Below are positions 1 to 9,094 of a stretch of DNA of 64,000 bases, one piece after another. Within the stretch, counting starts at the first letter, position 1; the number at the start of each line of letters is the position of its first letter. The notes under the pieces were generated by a model, which saw only the letters and a program-made list of their open reading frames with translations, made no database searches and had not been told where the DNA came from. Position numbers and translations under genes: made by a program. The DNA is from Marinobacter salinisoli (lineage in GTDB: Bacteria; Pseudomonadota; Gammaproteobacteria; Pseudomonadales; Oleiphilaceae): NCBI RefSeq assembly GCF_017301335.1, contig NZ_CP071247.1, positions 1,054,001 to 1,118,000 on the forward strand, read 5' to 3'.

Positions 1-404
1 GCCAGCGCAAAGGGGTAGCCGGTTTGCCCGCTGTCGCCCGGCACCCAGGTGTCGACCCGTTTGTTCTGGTGCAGGGAGCGCCGGGTCTCGTTGAGTTTGG
101 TCTGGGTCTCGTCGCGGGTGGTGCCGTCCGAGATCCAGGCCAGAAACTGCCCGCGCATATCAAACAGGATGTGGCGGTCGCTGGCCGAGCAATAGCTGGT
201 TTCCCGCAAGACCCAGTCGCGGATGGTCAGCACGTTGGTGTACACACCCTGGCTGACCCAGTAGGGCGAGTTGCGCACCACCCGGGTCCAATCCTGTCCT
301 TCATCCCCCGGGGCCGCAGGCTCTGCCCGGACGCACAGTGCCAATGCCGTTATCAGGATGAAAATCAGGCCCTGCTGTCGTAAGCTCGAGCGATTGAGGT
401 TCAT
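1..404 (-). CDS. Hypothetical secreted protein, C-terminal part cut by window edge
   Basis: Reading frame on the minus strand begins with ATG at 404 and runs off the left edge without a stop. The first ~25 residues form a Sec-type signal peptide: basic start, hydrophobic stretch LIFILITALALCV, then RAEPA as a likely cleavage area. The mature part is polar and rich in W, R and T, with segments such as DWTRVVRNSPYWVSQG and ILFDMRGQFLAWISDG. I do not recognise the family. It is transcribed away from the amidase gene at 454, leaving a ~50-base shared upstream region. Export to the periplasm is inferred from the signal peptide. Confidence 0.6.
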   Translation of the reverse strand, partial: MNLNRSSLRQQGLIFILITALALCVRAEPAAPGDEGQDWTRVVRNSPYWVSQGVYTNVLTIRDWVLRETSYCSASDRHILFDMRGQFLAWISDGTTRDETQTKLNETRRSLHQNKRVDTWVPGDSGQTGYPFAL

Positions 405-453
405 ACGTGCTCCACCCGTGACCTTTCAGACCAGACAATAACAAACGGGAACC

Positions 454-1959
454 ATGATGAAGCAATCAGAATACCTGAGGTACGACGCGACAGCACTGGC
501 TGATCTGATCAAACGCGGTGAGGTCAGCGCCCGGGAGGTCTGTGAGGCCGCCATTGAGCGGGCCACCCGGGTGGATGGCACCCTGAACGCCATTTGCCAT
601 CCGCAGTTTTCTGAGGCCCAGGCGCAGCCCTATGCCCCCGAGGCTCCCTTTGCCGGCGTGCCGATGTTGCTCAAAGACCTGGCCCAGGAACAGGCTGGCC
701 ACCCGTGTACCTATGGCAGCCGGGGCTTGGCCAGGAATGTTGCGACCCGTGATTCCGAGTTTGTGCGTCGGGTGAAGGATGGCGGACTGGTGATTCTGGG
801 CCGCACCGCGACCCCGGAATTTGGCCTCAAGGCGATCACCGAATCGGCGCTCTGGGGAGCGTCAAAGAATCCGTGGGATACCACCTTGACGCCCGGAGGT
901 TCCAGCGGCGGCTCCGGCGCTGCTGTGGCGGCCGGAATCGTGCCTGTGGCCGGTGCCAACGATGGCGGCGGCTCGATCCGGATCCCCGCCGCCTACAACG
1001 GGCTATTCGGGCTTAAACCGTCACGCGGGCGGATCTCCAGCGGCCCGCAGGTGGGTGAGGCCTGGACCGGCGCATCCAGCGATCACGTACTGACCCGGAC
1101 CGTGCGGGACAGTGCGGTCATGCTGGACCTGCTCAGCGGGCCGGCGCCGGGGGACCCTTTTGACATTGCCCCGCCTGCTGGCCGATACACAGATCTGCAC
1201 CAGAACGCCCCGGGCCAACTTCGCATCGGCATGTTCACGTCATCGCCCTACGACACCGACGTGGCGCCGGAGTGTGTTGCCGCCGTTGAATCGACGGCAC
1301 GGATTCTGGAGAACCTGGGTCACGTGGTGGAATACGCCCGGCCTGAATTTGATGGTATGGCACTGGCCCGGAGCTACCTGGGGCTGTATTGCGGGGAAGT
1401 CTCGGCGCTGATGGCCCGTGCCCGGGAACACTACGGCGCCAGCGACGCTGATTTTGAACTGGATACCCGGCTGATTGCCATGCTGGGGGACAGCATGCCG
1501 TTGTCTGACTATGTCCGGCGCCGGCAGCGCTGGAATGACTTCGCCCGGGCCCTGGGCGCATTCTTTGGTGGCTATGACATGTACCTGTGCCCCACCACCG
1601 GCCATATGCCGGCCGGTATCGGAGAAATGGACACGCCGGCCACGCTGAAAATGCTGGGCAAACTCATGCTGGCCCTGCGGGCCGGCAAGCTGCTGCACGT
1701 ATCCGGACAGGTTGATCAGCTGGCCATGGAAAGCCTGGCCCGTACGCCCTTTACGCAACTGGCCAATCTCACCGGCACCCCGGCGATGTCCGTGCCGGTG
1801 CACTGGACCGACGCCGGCTTGCCGGTGGGTGTGCAGTTCGGTGCGCGCCACGGCGACGAGGTTCGTCTACTGCAATTGGCGGCCCAGCTTGAAGAAGTGG
1901 CACCCTGGTTCAGCCAGTATGAACGTCTGGAACAAGTTTTTGACGGGCAGGGGTTGTGA
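454..1959 (+). CDS. Amidase-signature hydrolase, 6-aminohexanoate-cyclic-dimer hydrolase-like
   Basis: 501-residue amidase-signature (AS) enzyme that should hydrolyse a linear or cyclic amide in the cytoplasm. The Ser-cisSer-Lys triad is visible: Lys74 in MLLKD, the Gly/Ser-rich loop [10 protein letters not shown] around Ser150, and the nucleophile Ser174 in [10 protein letters not shown]. These positions nearly match Ser174, cis-Ser150 and Lys72 of the nylon-oligomer hydrolase NylA, and the [13 protein letters not shown] wording is typical of that branch rather than of GatA. There are no gat genes alongside, so a role in tRNA amidation is unlikely. The substrate cannot be read from the sequence. 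The alternative start one codon downstream (Met2) is equally possible. The gene looks monocistronic. Confidence 0.85.
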   Translation: MMKQSEYLRYDATALADLIKRGEVSAREVCEAAIERATRVDGTLNAICHPQFSEAQAQPYAPEAPFAGVPMLLKDLAQEQAGHPCTYGSRGLARNVATRDSEFVRRVKDGGLVILGRTATPEFGLKAITESALWGASKNPWDTTLTPGGSSGGSGAAVAAGIVPVAGANDGGGSIRIPAAYNGLFGLKPSRGRISSGPQVGEAWTGASSDHVLTRTVRDSAVMLDLLSGPAPGDPFDIAPPAGRYTDLHQNAPGQLRIGMFTSSPYDTDVAPECVAAVESTARILENLGHVVEYARPEFDGMALARSYLGLYCGEVSALMARAREHYGASDADFELDTRLIAMLGDSMPLSDYVRRRQRWNDFARALGAFFGGYDMYLCPTTGHMPAGIGEMDTPATLKMLGKLMLALRAGKLLHVSGQVDQLAMESLARTPFTQLANLTGTPAMSVPVHWTDAGLPVGVQFGARHGDEVRLLQLAAQLEEVAPWFSQYERLEQVFDGQGL

Positions 1960-2071
1960 TCTGCTTGTTAAAACTCCACGTTTATCTTTCAGTACGTATC
2001 AGGCTATGCTGTTTTTAGGGAAGGGTCTTCCTTCCCTCATTCCCTGATGGCATCGAGGAGGCGAGCGTCTT

Positions 2072-2665
2072 ATGAACCAACCGATGGCAATCGATGATGT
2101 GGTGTCCGTTGCACAAGCCGAAGCCATGGGGGAGCTGGATGCCCCGATGATGGCGATTGTGCTGTCCAGTGAACAAAGCTACGACTTGCCCATTAATTCC
2201 CTAGAAACCGATGCCGACAAGGCCCGCTGGGGTCTGATCCTGCGTGCGGCGCGCGAACATGTCGAGGCCGATGCCGTTGCAGTGCTTTACCCGGCATGGA
2301 CCACCATCCGTCAGAAAGACAAGTCGGCGGAAGCCGGAGCGGATTCCGAGGAAACCGACGCCCAGGATCCCATCGATACCCTGTTCGTCCAGCTCCACAC
2401 CCGTGACAAGGTGTACTGGCGGGGCTTTGAGCAAATCCGCGATCCCAAGCACCAGCGCATCATCGGGTTCCGCCGGATCAAAGCGCTGTCGTCCGATTAT
2501 CTGCGCGATGAAGCGCCCAAGATCGCCAGCTGGCTGAGCACCCTGTTCGAGCCCCTGCCGGAAGAGGGCGAGGAAACCGACGTGGACCGGGAGCTGGCCA
2601 ATCTGCTGGAAGAGCCGGAAGTGAGCGCAGCGCTCTACCCCCGGCAATTGAGGGCCCTGCACTGA
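2072..2665 (+). CDS. Conserved-looking hypothetical protein, 197 aa
   Basis: Soluble acidic protein with no signal peptide or membrane segment. The start at 2072 is supported by a purine-rich GAGGAGG site about 10 bases upstream. It begins MNQPMAIDDVVSVAQAEAMG, has a central mixed region with a possible beta strand (DTLFVQLHTRDKVYWRGFEQIRD) and a Glu-rich C-terminus (LPEEGEETDVDRELANLLEEPE). I do not recognise a family or any catalytic motif. It lies alone between the amidase and metNIQ, with about 110 and 170 bases of non-coding DNA on either side, so it is probably its own transcription unit. Confidence 0.7.
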   Translation: MNQPMAIDDVVSVAQAEAMGELDAPMMAIVLSSEQSYDLPINSLETDADKARWGLILRAAREHVEADAVAVLYPAWTTIRQKDKSAEAGADSEETDAQDPIDTLFVQLHTRDKVYWRGFEQIRDPKHQRIIGFRRIKALSSDYLRDEAPKIASWLSTLFEPLPEEGEETDVDRELANLLEEPEVSAALYPRQLRALH

Positions 2666-2769
2666 GCAGGGCTTGTTCACACCCGCCCCGGCCGGTCCTC
2701 CGGCCGCCAGTTCTTTCCTTTCTGTCGCCTGTGTAAGGGCAACTACCCACCTGATCGGGATCCTTCGGA

Positions 2770-2799
2770 TTCAGGTCTGGTGGGCAAATAGTCTATAAT
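2770..2799 (+). promoter_or_regulatory. Candidate sigma-70 promoter of metNIQ
   Basis: A perfect -10 hexamer TATAAT lies at 2794-2799, 37 bases before the GTG start of metN. The only -35-like hexamer at a workable distance is TTCAGG at 2770-2775, which is weak. The -10 match is the real evidence. No S-box or SAM riboswitch structure is evident in the ~170-base upstream region. Confidence 0.4.
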
Positions 2800-2835
2800 C
2801 GCCCGTTTTACCGTTGCACCCACAAGGCGCTGAAC

Positions 2836-3843
2836 GTGATTGTATTTGACCAGGTACAGAAGTCGTATCAGGTCGGGGGGCGGGCGATCCCTGCGCTGCA
2901 TCCGACTGATCTGACCATTGAAGCCGGCGAAGTGTTTGGCATTGTCGGCCATTCCGGAGCGGGCAAATCGACGCTGGTGCGTCTGATTAACCTGCTGGAG
3001 CGGCCTACCGGCGGCCGCATCCTGATTGATGGCGAAACCATCAACGATTATGGCTCGGCAGAGCTGCGTGCTTTCCGCCGCAAGGTCGGCATGATCTTCC
3101 AGCATTTCAATCTGTTGTCGTCCAAGACCGTGGCGGAGAACATCGCCTTTCCGATGAAGCTGGCGGGCATCTATTCCAAATCGGAGATCACCGATCGGGT
3201 GCAGGAACTGCTGGCCCGGGTGAGCCTGTCGGACCACGCCAACAAGTATCCGTCCCAGTTGTCCGGGGGGCAGAAACAACGTGTTGGCATAGCCCGTGCG
3301 CTGGCCTGTCGTCCGACCATCCTGCTGTGCGATGAGGCAACCAGCGCGCTGGACCCGCAGACCACCCAGTCGGTCCTGAAATTGCTGGCGGATATCAACC
3401 GCGAGCTGGGCCTCACCATTGTGCTGATCACCCACGAAATGGACGTGGTGCGCCGGGTCTGTGACCGGGTGGCGGTGATGGACGCCGGGCGAGTGGTAGA
3501 AATGGGGCCGGTGAGTGAAGTGTTCCTGCATCCGCAGCATCCGACCACGCGGGATTTCGTGTTTGAAAGCGAAAGCATCGATCGTGAAGAGCTGCAGGAA
3601 GATCTGAGCAAGGCGGATGGTCGTATCCTGCGCCTGACGTTCAAAGGCGATGCCACCTACAAGCCGCTGCTTGGCAGTGTCGCCCGTGAAGCGGGTGTGG
3701 ACTTCAGTATTCTTTCCGGCCGGATTGACCACATCAAGGATCGCCCTTACGGCCAGCTGACGCTGTCACTGGTGGGTGGCGACCTTGAGGTTGCCATGAA
3801 GGCGCTGGAAGCCGCCGATGTTCACGTGGAGGTGCTGCGCTGA
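2836..3843 (+). CDS. metN: D/L-methionine ABC transporter ATP-binding protein MetN
   Basis: 335-residue ATPase of the MetNIQ methionine importer, acting on the cytoplasmic face of the inner membrane. Walker A is GHSGAGKST (38-46), the ABC signature LSGGQ is at 142-146, and Walker B is ILLCDEATS (162-170). About 75 C-terminal residues after the ATPase core correspond to the regulatory NIL (ACT-like) domain that binds methionine and inhibits transport in this family. The start codon is GTG. The stop overlaps the metI start by one base, indicating translational coupling within a metN-metI-metQ operon. Confidence 0.95.
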   Translation: MIVFDQVQKSYQVGGRAIPALHPTDLTIEAGEVFGIVGHSGAGKSTLVRLINLLERPTGGRILIDGETINDYGSAELRAFRRKVGMIFQHFNLLSSKTVAENIAFPMKLAGIYSKSEITDRVQELLARVSLSDHANKYPSQLSGGQKQRVGIARALACRPTILLCDEATSALDPQTTQSVLKLLADINRELGLTIVLITHEMDVVRRVCDRVAVMDAGRVVEMGPVSEVFLHPQHPTTRDFVFESESIDREELQEDLSKADGRILRLTFKGDATYKPLLGSVAREAGVDFSILSGRIDHIKDRPYGQLTLSLVGGDLEVAMKALEAADVHVEVLR

Positions 3844-4517
3844 TGGACGTTTTCATGGATCTGTTCAGTAACGTCGACTGGTCTGAAATCGGCTGGGCGA
3901 GCTGGGACACCCTGGTGATGGTGGGCATGTCCCTGCTGTTCAGTGTGGTGATCGGCCTGCCGATCGGGGTGTTGCTGTTTCTGACGGGCAAGCGCCAGCT
4001 GCTGGAGCAGCCGGTGGCCTACGCTGTGCTGTCGTTCGTGGTGAACGTGCTACGGTCGGTGCCCTTTATCATCCTGCTGATCGTGATGATCCCGTTCACC
4101 GTGATGCTGATCGGGACCTCGCTCGGGGTGGCCGGCGCGATTCCGCCACTGGTTGCCGGTGGTGCGCCCTTCTTTGCCCGGCTGGTGGAAACCTCTTTGA
4201 GGGAGGTGGACCGGGGCATTATTGAAGCCACCCAGGCGATGGGCGCGAACGTCAAACAGATTGTGTTCGGTGCCCTGTTGCCCGAGGCGATGCCGGGCAT
4301 CATTGCGGGCATCACCGTGACCGCGATTACCCTGGTATCCTACGCCGCCATGTCCGGGGTGATCGGCGGTGGTGGCCTGGGTGATCTTGCCATCCGTTTC
4401 GGGTATCAACGCTTTCAGACCGATGTCATGGTGATTACCGTGGCGTTACTGGTGATTTTCGTGCAAGTGCTGCAGATGGCCGGCGACCGTCTGGTGCTTT
4501 ATTTCAGCCGCAAGTAA
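3843..4517 (+). CDS. metI: Methionine ABC transporter permease MetI
   Basis: 224-residue integral membrane subunit with about five hydrophobic helices, which dimerises to form the methionine translocation pore. The binding-protein-dependent permease EAA loop is visible as EATQAMGANVKQIVFGALLPEAMPGI around residues 127-152 (read here in two parts: EATQAMGANVKQ and IVFGALLPEAMPGI); this loop contacts MetN. It overlaps metN by one base and is followed after 18 bases by metQ, the standard gene order for the family. Confidence 0.95.
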   Translation: MDVFMDLFSNVDWSEIGWASWDTLVMVGMSLLFSVVIGLPIGVLLFLTGKRQLLEQPVAYAVLSFVVNVLRSVPFIILLIVMIPFTVMLIGTSLGVAGAIPPLVAGGAPFFARLVETSLREVDRGIIEATQAMGANVKQIVFGALLPEAMPGIIAGITVTAITLVSYAAMSGVIGGGGLGDLAIRFGYQRFQTDVMVITVALLVIFVQVLQMAGDRLVLYFSRK

Positions 4518-4535
4518 TCGAAGCAGGAGATGATT

Positions 4536-5315
4536 ATGAATCTTAAGCAGTCCCTGGTGGCCCTGGCCGCTGCCTTTTCCGTATCTGTCGCGTCCGCCGA
4601 AGAGCTGTCCGTGGCGGCCACTCCGGTACCTCACGCCGAAATTCTGGAATTCGTGAAACCGGCTCTGGCTGAGCAGGGCGTTGAACTGGATGTGAAGGTC
4701 TTTACCGACTACATCCAGCCGAACGTGCAGGTTGATCAGAAGCGCATGGATGCCAACTTCTTCCAGCACCAGCCCTACCTGAGCGAGTTCAACTCCGGCC
4801 GTGGCACGGAGCTGGTGAGTGTGACAGGCGTGCACGTCGAGCCCTTCGGCGCCTACTCCAGCCGTATTGATTCGCTGGACGAGCTGCCGGAAGGTGCGGT
4901 GGTTGCCATCCCGAACGACCCGACCAACGGTGGCCGTGCCCTGCTGCTGCTGCAGAAAGCCGGTCTGATCACGCTGGAAGACGCCAGCAAGATCACCGCC
5001 ACGCCGCGGGACATTGCCGAAAACCCGAAAGACCTGGACTTCAAGGAACTGGAAGCGGCAACCCTGCCGCGGATTCTGGGCCAGGTTGATTTGGCGCTGA
5101 TCAACACCAATTACGCGCTGGAAGCGGGCCTGAACCCGACCGAAGACGCGCTGCTGATCGAGGGCTCTGATTCACCGTATGTGAACATCCTCGTGGCCCG
5201 TCCGGACAACAAGGACAGCGATGCCATGAAGAAGCTGGCGGAAGCGCTGGCCAGCGATGAGGTCAAGCAGTTCATCATGGACAAATACCAGGGCGCCGTG
5301 GTTCCGGCAAACTGA
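4536..5315 (+). CDS. metQ: Methionine-binding periplasmic protein MetQ (NlpA family)
   Basis: About 259-residue substrate-binding protein. The ATG at 4536 is preferred over the one at 4530 because the AGGAG at 4525-4529 would directly abut the earlier one. A signal peptide (MNLKQSLVALAAAFSVSVASAEE) ends in an A-S-A type signal peptidase I site. There is no lipobox cysteine, so this MetQ is probably soluble in the periplasm rather than a lipoprotein as in E. coli. NlpA-family features include AATPVPHAEILEFVKPAL and the ligand-region motif AIPNDPTNGGRALLLLQKAG. Last gene of metNIQ, closed by the hairpin at 5340-5378. Confidence 0.93.
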   Translation: MNLKQSLVALAAAFSVSVASAEELSVAATPVPHAEILEFVKPALAEQGVELDVKVFTDYIQPNVQVDQKRMDANFFQHQPYLSEFNSGRGTELVSVTGVHVEPFGAYSSRIDSLDELPEGAVVAIPNDPTNGGRALLLLQKAGLITLEDASKITATPRDIAENPKDLDFKELEAATLPRILGQVDLALINTNYALEAGLNPTEDALLIEGSDSPYVNILVARPDNKDSDAMKKLAEALASDEVKQFIMDKYQGAVVPAN

Positions 5316-5339
5316 GTTGGTTTAAGACTGAATCTGCAA

Positions 5340-5378
5340 TAAAAAAAGCCGGGCGGCTGATACCGCCCGGCTTTTCTT
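5340..5378. terminator. Bidirectional Rho-independent terminator between metQ and prx
   Basis: Stem AAGCCGGGCGG / CCGCCCGGCTT (about 5346-5356 and 5363-5373), 6-base loop. An A tract lies on the left and a T tract on the right, so it can end both metNIQ from the left and the peroxiredoxin transcript from the right. Confidence 0.9.
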
Positions 5379-5396
5379 GGTTCTATGGCACGGAAT

Positions 5397-6050
5397 TTAT
5401 TCGCCGCTCCAGTTGGCTTTCGGGTCCGGGGTCATTCGCAGATAGGATTTGACCGCCTTGTAGCCTTTCGGAAAGCGCTGTTTGATTTCGTCCTCATCCT
5501 GCAGTGACGGCACGATCACGACGTCTTCGCCACGGGTCCAGTTGCCGGGCGTGGCTACCTTGTGATCTTCCGTGAGTTGCAGTGAATCCACCACCCGCAG
5601 CACCTCGTTGAAGTTACGGCCGGTGCTGGCCGGATAGGTGATGGTCAGGCGTACTTTTTTGTTCGGATCGATCACGAACAGCGAACGTACCGTCAGGCTG
5701 TTGTCCGCATTGGGGTGGATCATGTCGTAGAGCTCGGAAACCTTCCGGTCGTGGTCGGCGATGATCGGAAAATTGACCGTGCAGTTCTGGGTTTCGTTGA
5801 TGTCCGCGATCCATTCCTTGTGGGAATCCACCGGGTCCACGCTGAGCGCGATGGCTTTTACGTTGCGCTTGGCAAATTCGTCCTTGAGCTTGGCCGTCAG
5901 GCCCAGTTCGGTGGTACAAACCGGGGTGAAGTCGGCCGGGTGCGAGAACAGAATGCCCCAGCTGTCTCCAAGCCAGTCATGAAAGGAAATCTGCCCTTCG
6001 GTGGAGTCCTGAACGAAATCCGGTGCGGTGTCTCCCAATCGTAAACTCAT
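5397..6050 (-). CDS. 1-Cys peroxiredoxin (Prx6 type)
   Basis: 217-residue thiol peroxidase that reduces hydrogen peroxide and organic hydroperoxides in the cytoplasm. The peroxidatic cysteine is Cys45 in DFTPVCTTE, the Prx active-site signature. The long C-terminal extension with NWTRGEDVVIVPS and FPKGYKAVKSYLRMTP is diagnostic of the Prx6/AhpE-like 1-Cys branch. The start is the ATG at 6050, served by a strong GGAGGAG about 8 bases upstream; an in-frame extension upstream lacks a ribosome site. It lies downstream of the AGCS symporter on the same strand with a ~130-base gap. Confidence 0.93.
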   Translation of the reverse strand: MSLRLGDTAPDFVQDSTEGQISFHDWLGDSWGILFSHPADFTPVCTTELGLTAKLKDEFAKRNVKAIALSVDPVDSHKEWIADINETQNCTVNFPIIADHDRKVSELYDMIHPNADNSLTVRSLFVIDPNKKVRLTITYPASTGRNFNEVLRVVDSLQLTEDHKVATPGNWTRGEDVVIVPSLQDEDEIKQRFPKGYKAVKSYLRMTPDPKANWSGE

Positions 6051-6178
6051 AACCTGTGCTCCTCCTTGGTTTGCCTGCGATGGCACTGAATGGACAGTTC
6101 AGCCCGAACGGTCCGGGCAGGTCTGTTTTGTCATTGCCCTACTACTCACCATGGGCGCGCGCTCAGCAAATACAAGGG

Positions 6179-7546
6179 CTACCCGCCCTGACCCACAGAC
6201 CGCTGCTGGTCAAAGTGTTCCCGGGTCAGCTTGAACACTACCGGGCTAAGCAGGGCCAGCGCCACCAGGTTGGGCAAGGCCATCATGGCATTCAGGGTGT
6301 CGGCAATCAGCCAGACGATGCCGAGGTTCAGGCTGGCGCCAACCGGAATCGCGAGTATCCAGGCGATCCGGTAGGGCACGATGGCTTTGACGCCGAACAG
6401 GAACTCAATGCATCGCTCGCCGTAGAAGGACCAGCCGAGAATGGTGGTGAAGGCGAAAATGGCCAGGGCAATGGCCACCAGGTAATTGCCCACGCCGGGC
6501 AGGGCATCGGCAAAGGCCATGGAGGTCAGTTCGGCACCGGACACACCGCTGGTCCATAACCCGGAGGTAATGATCACCAGCCCGGTGATCGTGCAGATGA
6601 TGATGGTGTCGATAAAGGTGCCGAGCATCGCCACCAGACCCTGATTGACCGGGCTCTTGGTTTGCGCGGCGGCGTGGGCAATCGGGGCAGAGCCCAGACC
6701 GGCCTCGTTGGAAAAGATGCCCCGGGCAACCCCGAAACGAATCGCAGCCCAGACCGCAGCGCCGGCAAAGCCGCCCTCTGCGGCAATGGGTGAAAACGCG
6801 TGTTGGATGACCATGGCCAGGGCCGAGGGAATGTCCGCCACGTTGATGGCCAGTACCGTAAGCCCGGCAATCAGGTAAGAGATGGCCATCAGGGGAACCA
6901 GCGCACTGGCGACGTGACCGATGCGCCGGATGCCGCCGATCAGGACGGCGCCCACCAGCACCATGAGGATAATTCCGGTGAGCAAATGCGGTACGCCAAA
7001 GTTGGCTTCCATCACGTCGGCCACCGAGTTGGCCTGCACGGTGTTGCCAATGCCGAACCCGGCAATGGCGGCAAACACCGCGAACAGCACGCCCATCCAG
7101 GCCCATTTGCGGCCCAGCCCGTTGCGGATGTAGTACATCGGGCCGCCCACGTGATTGCCGTTCTCATCGACCTCGCGGTAGCGCACCGCCAGCACCGCTT
7201 CCGAGAACTTGGTGGCCATGCCCACCAGGGCTGTCAGCCACATCCAGAACAGCGCCCCCGGGCCGCCGAGGAACACCGCCGTTGCGACGCCGGCGATGTT
7301 CCCGGTGCCAACCGTGGCCGACAGGGCGGTCATCAGGGCCTGGAACGGAGGAATCTCGCCCTCGCTTTCGGCGCCGGTGGAGGTTCGACCCTGCCACATC
7401 AGACGGAAACCGGCGCCGAGCTTCAGGATCGGCATCAGTTTCAGGCCCAGGCTGAGAAACAGCCCAACGCCCAGAATCATCACCAGCATGGGCGGACCCC
7501 AGACCAGGGCATTAATGTCTGAGATGAAGTTCGAAATTGTTTCCAC
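6179..7546 (-). CDS. Sodium:alanine/glycine symporter, AGCS family
   Basis: About 455-residue inner-membrane symporter with 10-11 hydrophobic helices. AGCS hallmarks are visible: the early NALVWGPPMLVMILGVGLF helix, TALSATVGTGNIAGVATAV, and FSNEAGLGSAPIAHAAAQT. It should import alanine or glycine with sodium, in keeping with a marine lifestyle. I chose the GTG at 7546 because TGGAG lies 6 bases upstream; the longer frame to 7594 has no ribosome site and an unlikely N-terminus. A promoter-like TTTACA-N16-TACACT lies at 7597-7624. Confidence 0.93.
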   Translation of the reverse strand: METISNFISDINALVWGPPMLVMILGVGLFLSLGLKLMPILKLGAGFRLMWQGRTSTGAESEGEIPPFQALMTALSATVGTGNIAGVATAVFLGGPGALFWMWLTALVGMATKFSEAVLAVRYREVDENGNHVGGPMYYIRNGLGRKWAWMGVLFAVFAAIAGFGIGNTVQANSVADVMEANFGVPHLLTGIILMVLVGAVLIGGIRRIGHVASALVPLMAISYLIAGLTVLAINVADIPSALAMVIQHAFSPIAAEGGFAGAAVWAAIRFGVARGIFSNEAGLGSAPIAHAAAQTKSPVNQGLVAMLGTFIDTIIICTITGLVIITSGLWTSGVSGAELTSMAFADALPGVGNYLVAIALAIFAFTTILGWSFYGERCIEFLFGVKAIVPYRIAWILAIPVGASLNLGIVWLIADTLNAMMALPNLVALALLSPVVFKLTREHFDQQRSVGQGG

Positions 7547-7596
7547 GGGATTCTCCAGGCGTTGAGGGTGGTGGTCAGAACGGCCCGAATCCACTG

Positions 7597-7624
7597 AGTG
7601 TAGGCCATAACCGAATCCTGTAAA
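7597..7624 (-). promoter_or_regulatory. Candidate sigma-70 promoter of the AGCS symporter gene
   Basis: Read on the minus strand: TTTACA (7624-7619), 16-base spacer, TACACT (7602-7597), about 50 bases upstream of the GTG start. The spacing and hexamers are close to consensus. I looked for a glycine riboswitch here, common upstream of AGCS genes, and saw none. Confidence 0.45.
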
Positions 7625-7695
7625 CCCTACCTATGGGGGCATCCCGGCGCCAGGGTGGCGGGCTTTTTGTTTTCCTTTCTACGGGGCGTTGCCTA

Positions 7696-7707
7696 TGTTT
7701 ATAAACA
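7696..7707. promoter_or_regulatory. Perfect 12-bp palindrome upstream of the CBS-domain gene
   Basis: TGTTTATAAACA is a perfect palindrome 50 bases before the ATG at 7757. A second short inverted repeat (GACCC/GGGTC, 7710-7724) follows. Either could be an operator, but the binding protein is unknown. Confidence 0.3.
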
Positions 7708-7756
7708 AGGACCCGCCCAGGGTCGGGATGTTTAATAAGAGCAAGGAGAACCACTC

Positions 7757-8191
7757 ATGCGCTCAGTGAAAGTCTCTGATGTCATGTGGAATCACATTGA
7801 GCCCATTCGGTGTGGCACGCCGCTGACCCGTGTGGTGAAAACACTGCTGGAAAACCACGTGTCCGGCCTGCCGGTGGTGGATAACCAGCGGCGCGTGCTG
7901 GGATTTGTCTCGGAGCAGGATTGCATCCATGCGCTGCTGGTCAGCAGCTATCACTGTGAGGGTGATCCGATCGTGGACGACGTGATGTTTCGGGAACCGG
8001 TTACCATTACGGCCGAAATGGCGGTGGTTGATCTGGCCCAGAACCTCGGCGCCGGGAAACCCAAGGTCTATCCCGTGGTGGACCATGGCAAATTGATCGG
8101 GATCGTGACCAGGACCGCCATCCTGGCCGAATTCGCGCGCATCGGTTGTGGTGTGGAATTGCCCAAGTACGCCAGTGCCGACGACGATTGA
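7757..8191 (+). CDS. CBS-pair domain protein
   Basis: 144-residue stand-alone tandem CBS-domain protein. The first CBS unit covers about residues 5-65 (VSDVMWNHIEPIRCGTPLTRVV and ENHVSGLPVVDNQRRVLGFVSEQD); the second covers about 75-135 (VDDVMFREPVTITAEMAVVD and KPKVYPVVDHGKLIGIVTRT). Such proteins bind adenine nucleotides and act as energy or ligand sensors; the partner cannot be deduced. A strong AAGGAG lies 9 bases before the ATG. The next gene starts 30 bases downstream on the same strand, so the two may be co-transcribed. Confidence 0.85.
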   Translation: MRSVKVSDVMWNHIEPIRCGTPLTRVVKTLLENHVSGLPVVDNQRRVLGFVSEQDCIHALLVSSYHCEGDPIVDDVMFREPVTITAEMAVVDLAQNLGAGKPKVYPVVDHGKLIGIVTRTAILAEFARIGCGVELPKYASADDD

Positions 8192-8221
8192 CCTGGCCTC
8201 ATTGCCAACTCGGAGAATCCC

Positions 8222-9067
8222 ATGGAGCTGCTGTCGACCAACGTAGTGTTCGCCGGAGAGCACCGCCGCTATCGTCATCACTCGCCCACTCTGGGGTGTG
8301 ATATGGAGTTTGCCGTGTACCTGCCACCCGGCGCGGTCGGTAAGGAACCACGGGAGGTGCCGGCCATGTACTGGCTGTCTGGCCTGACCTGTACAGACCA
8401 GAATTTCATGCAGAAGGCCGGGGCGCTGAAGCGCGCCGGGCAGCTGGGGCTGGCGATTGTCTGCCCTGACACCAGCCCACGGGGCGTGGGTTTGCCGGGG
8501 GAAGACGAGGACTACGACCTCGGCACGGGAGCCGGGTTTTACATCAACGCCACCCGGGAACCCTGGGCCAGGCATTACCGCATGTACGATTATGTGGTGA
8601 GCGAACTGCCGGAACTGCTGGAAAAGGACTTACCGCTGACGGACCAGCGTTCGGTCTGTGGCCACTCCATGGGCGGACACGGGGCGTTAATCTGTGCCCT
8701 GAAGAATCCGGGCCGGTATCAGGCGGTGTCGGCGTTTGCGCCCATTGCCAACCCTTCCGAATGCCCCTGGGGGCAGAAGGCATTCAAAGCCTATCTGGGA
8801 GACGATCCCGGCGCGTGGGAAGAGTGGGATGCGACGCTGCTGATTCCGACCGCGCGGGAGCGGCTTCCGCTGCTGGTGGATCAGGGCACGGCGGATGAGT
8901 TCCTCGACAGCCAGCTGAACCCGGATGCGCTGGCCGAAGCCTGCGAAACCTTTCATCACCACCTGCACCTGCGCATGCATCGGGGTTACGACCACAGTTA
9001 CTACTTCATATCGTCATTTATTGATGACCACCTGAATCACCATGCGCAGGCGCTCGGGTTGCGATAA
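8222..9067 (+). CDS. fghA: S-formylglutathione hydrolase
   Basis: 281-residue esterase-D-type alpha/beta hydrolase that releases formate from S-formylglutathione in glutathione-dependent formaldehyde detoxification. The nucleophile elbow is GHSMGGHGAL with Ser149; the likely acid/base partners are Asp223 in LLVDQGTADEF and the His in RGYDHSYYF near residue 256. The N-terminal WLSGLTCTDQNF and the SPRG segment are also family hallmarks. The usual partner, class III alcohol dehydrogenase (adhC/frmA), is not adjacent. Length is normal. Confidence 0.92.
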   Translation: MELLSTNVVFAGEHRRYRHHSPTLGCDMEFAVYLPPGAVGKEPREVPAMYWLSGLTCTDQNFMQKAGALKRAGQLGLAIVCPDTSPRGVGLPGEDEDYDLGTGAGFYINATREPWARHYRMYDYVVSELPELLEKDLPLTDQRSVCGHSMGGHGALICALKNPGRYQAVSAFAPIANPSECPWGQKAFKAYLGDDPGAWEEWDATLLIPTARERLPLLVDQGTADEFLDSQLNPDALAEACETFHHHLHLRMHRGYDHSYYFISSFIDDHLNHHAQALGLR

Positions 9068-9094
9068 CGGGCGGTATTGCGACGCGCCGACGCC

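Noticed and set aside
7640..7680. Stem-loop followed by a T run on the plus strand in the gap between the AGCS and CBS genes, resembling a terminator
   Set aside because: The stem needs bulges and no plus-strand gene ends upstream of it, so I could not assign a transcript. It may be the end of an unseen RNA.
7547..7756. Possible glycine riboswitch upstream of the AGCS symporter
   Set aside because: The aptamer core sequences expected for a glycine riboswitch were not found on the minus strand.
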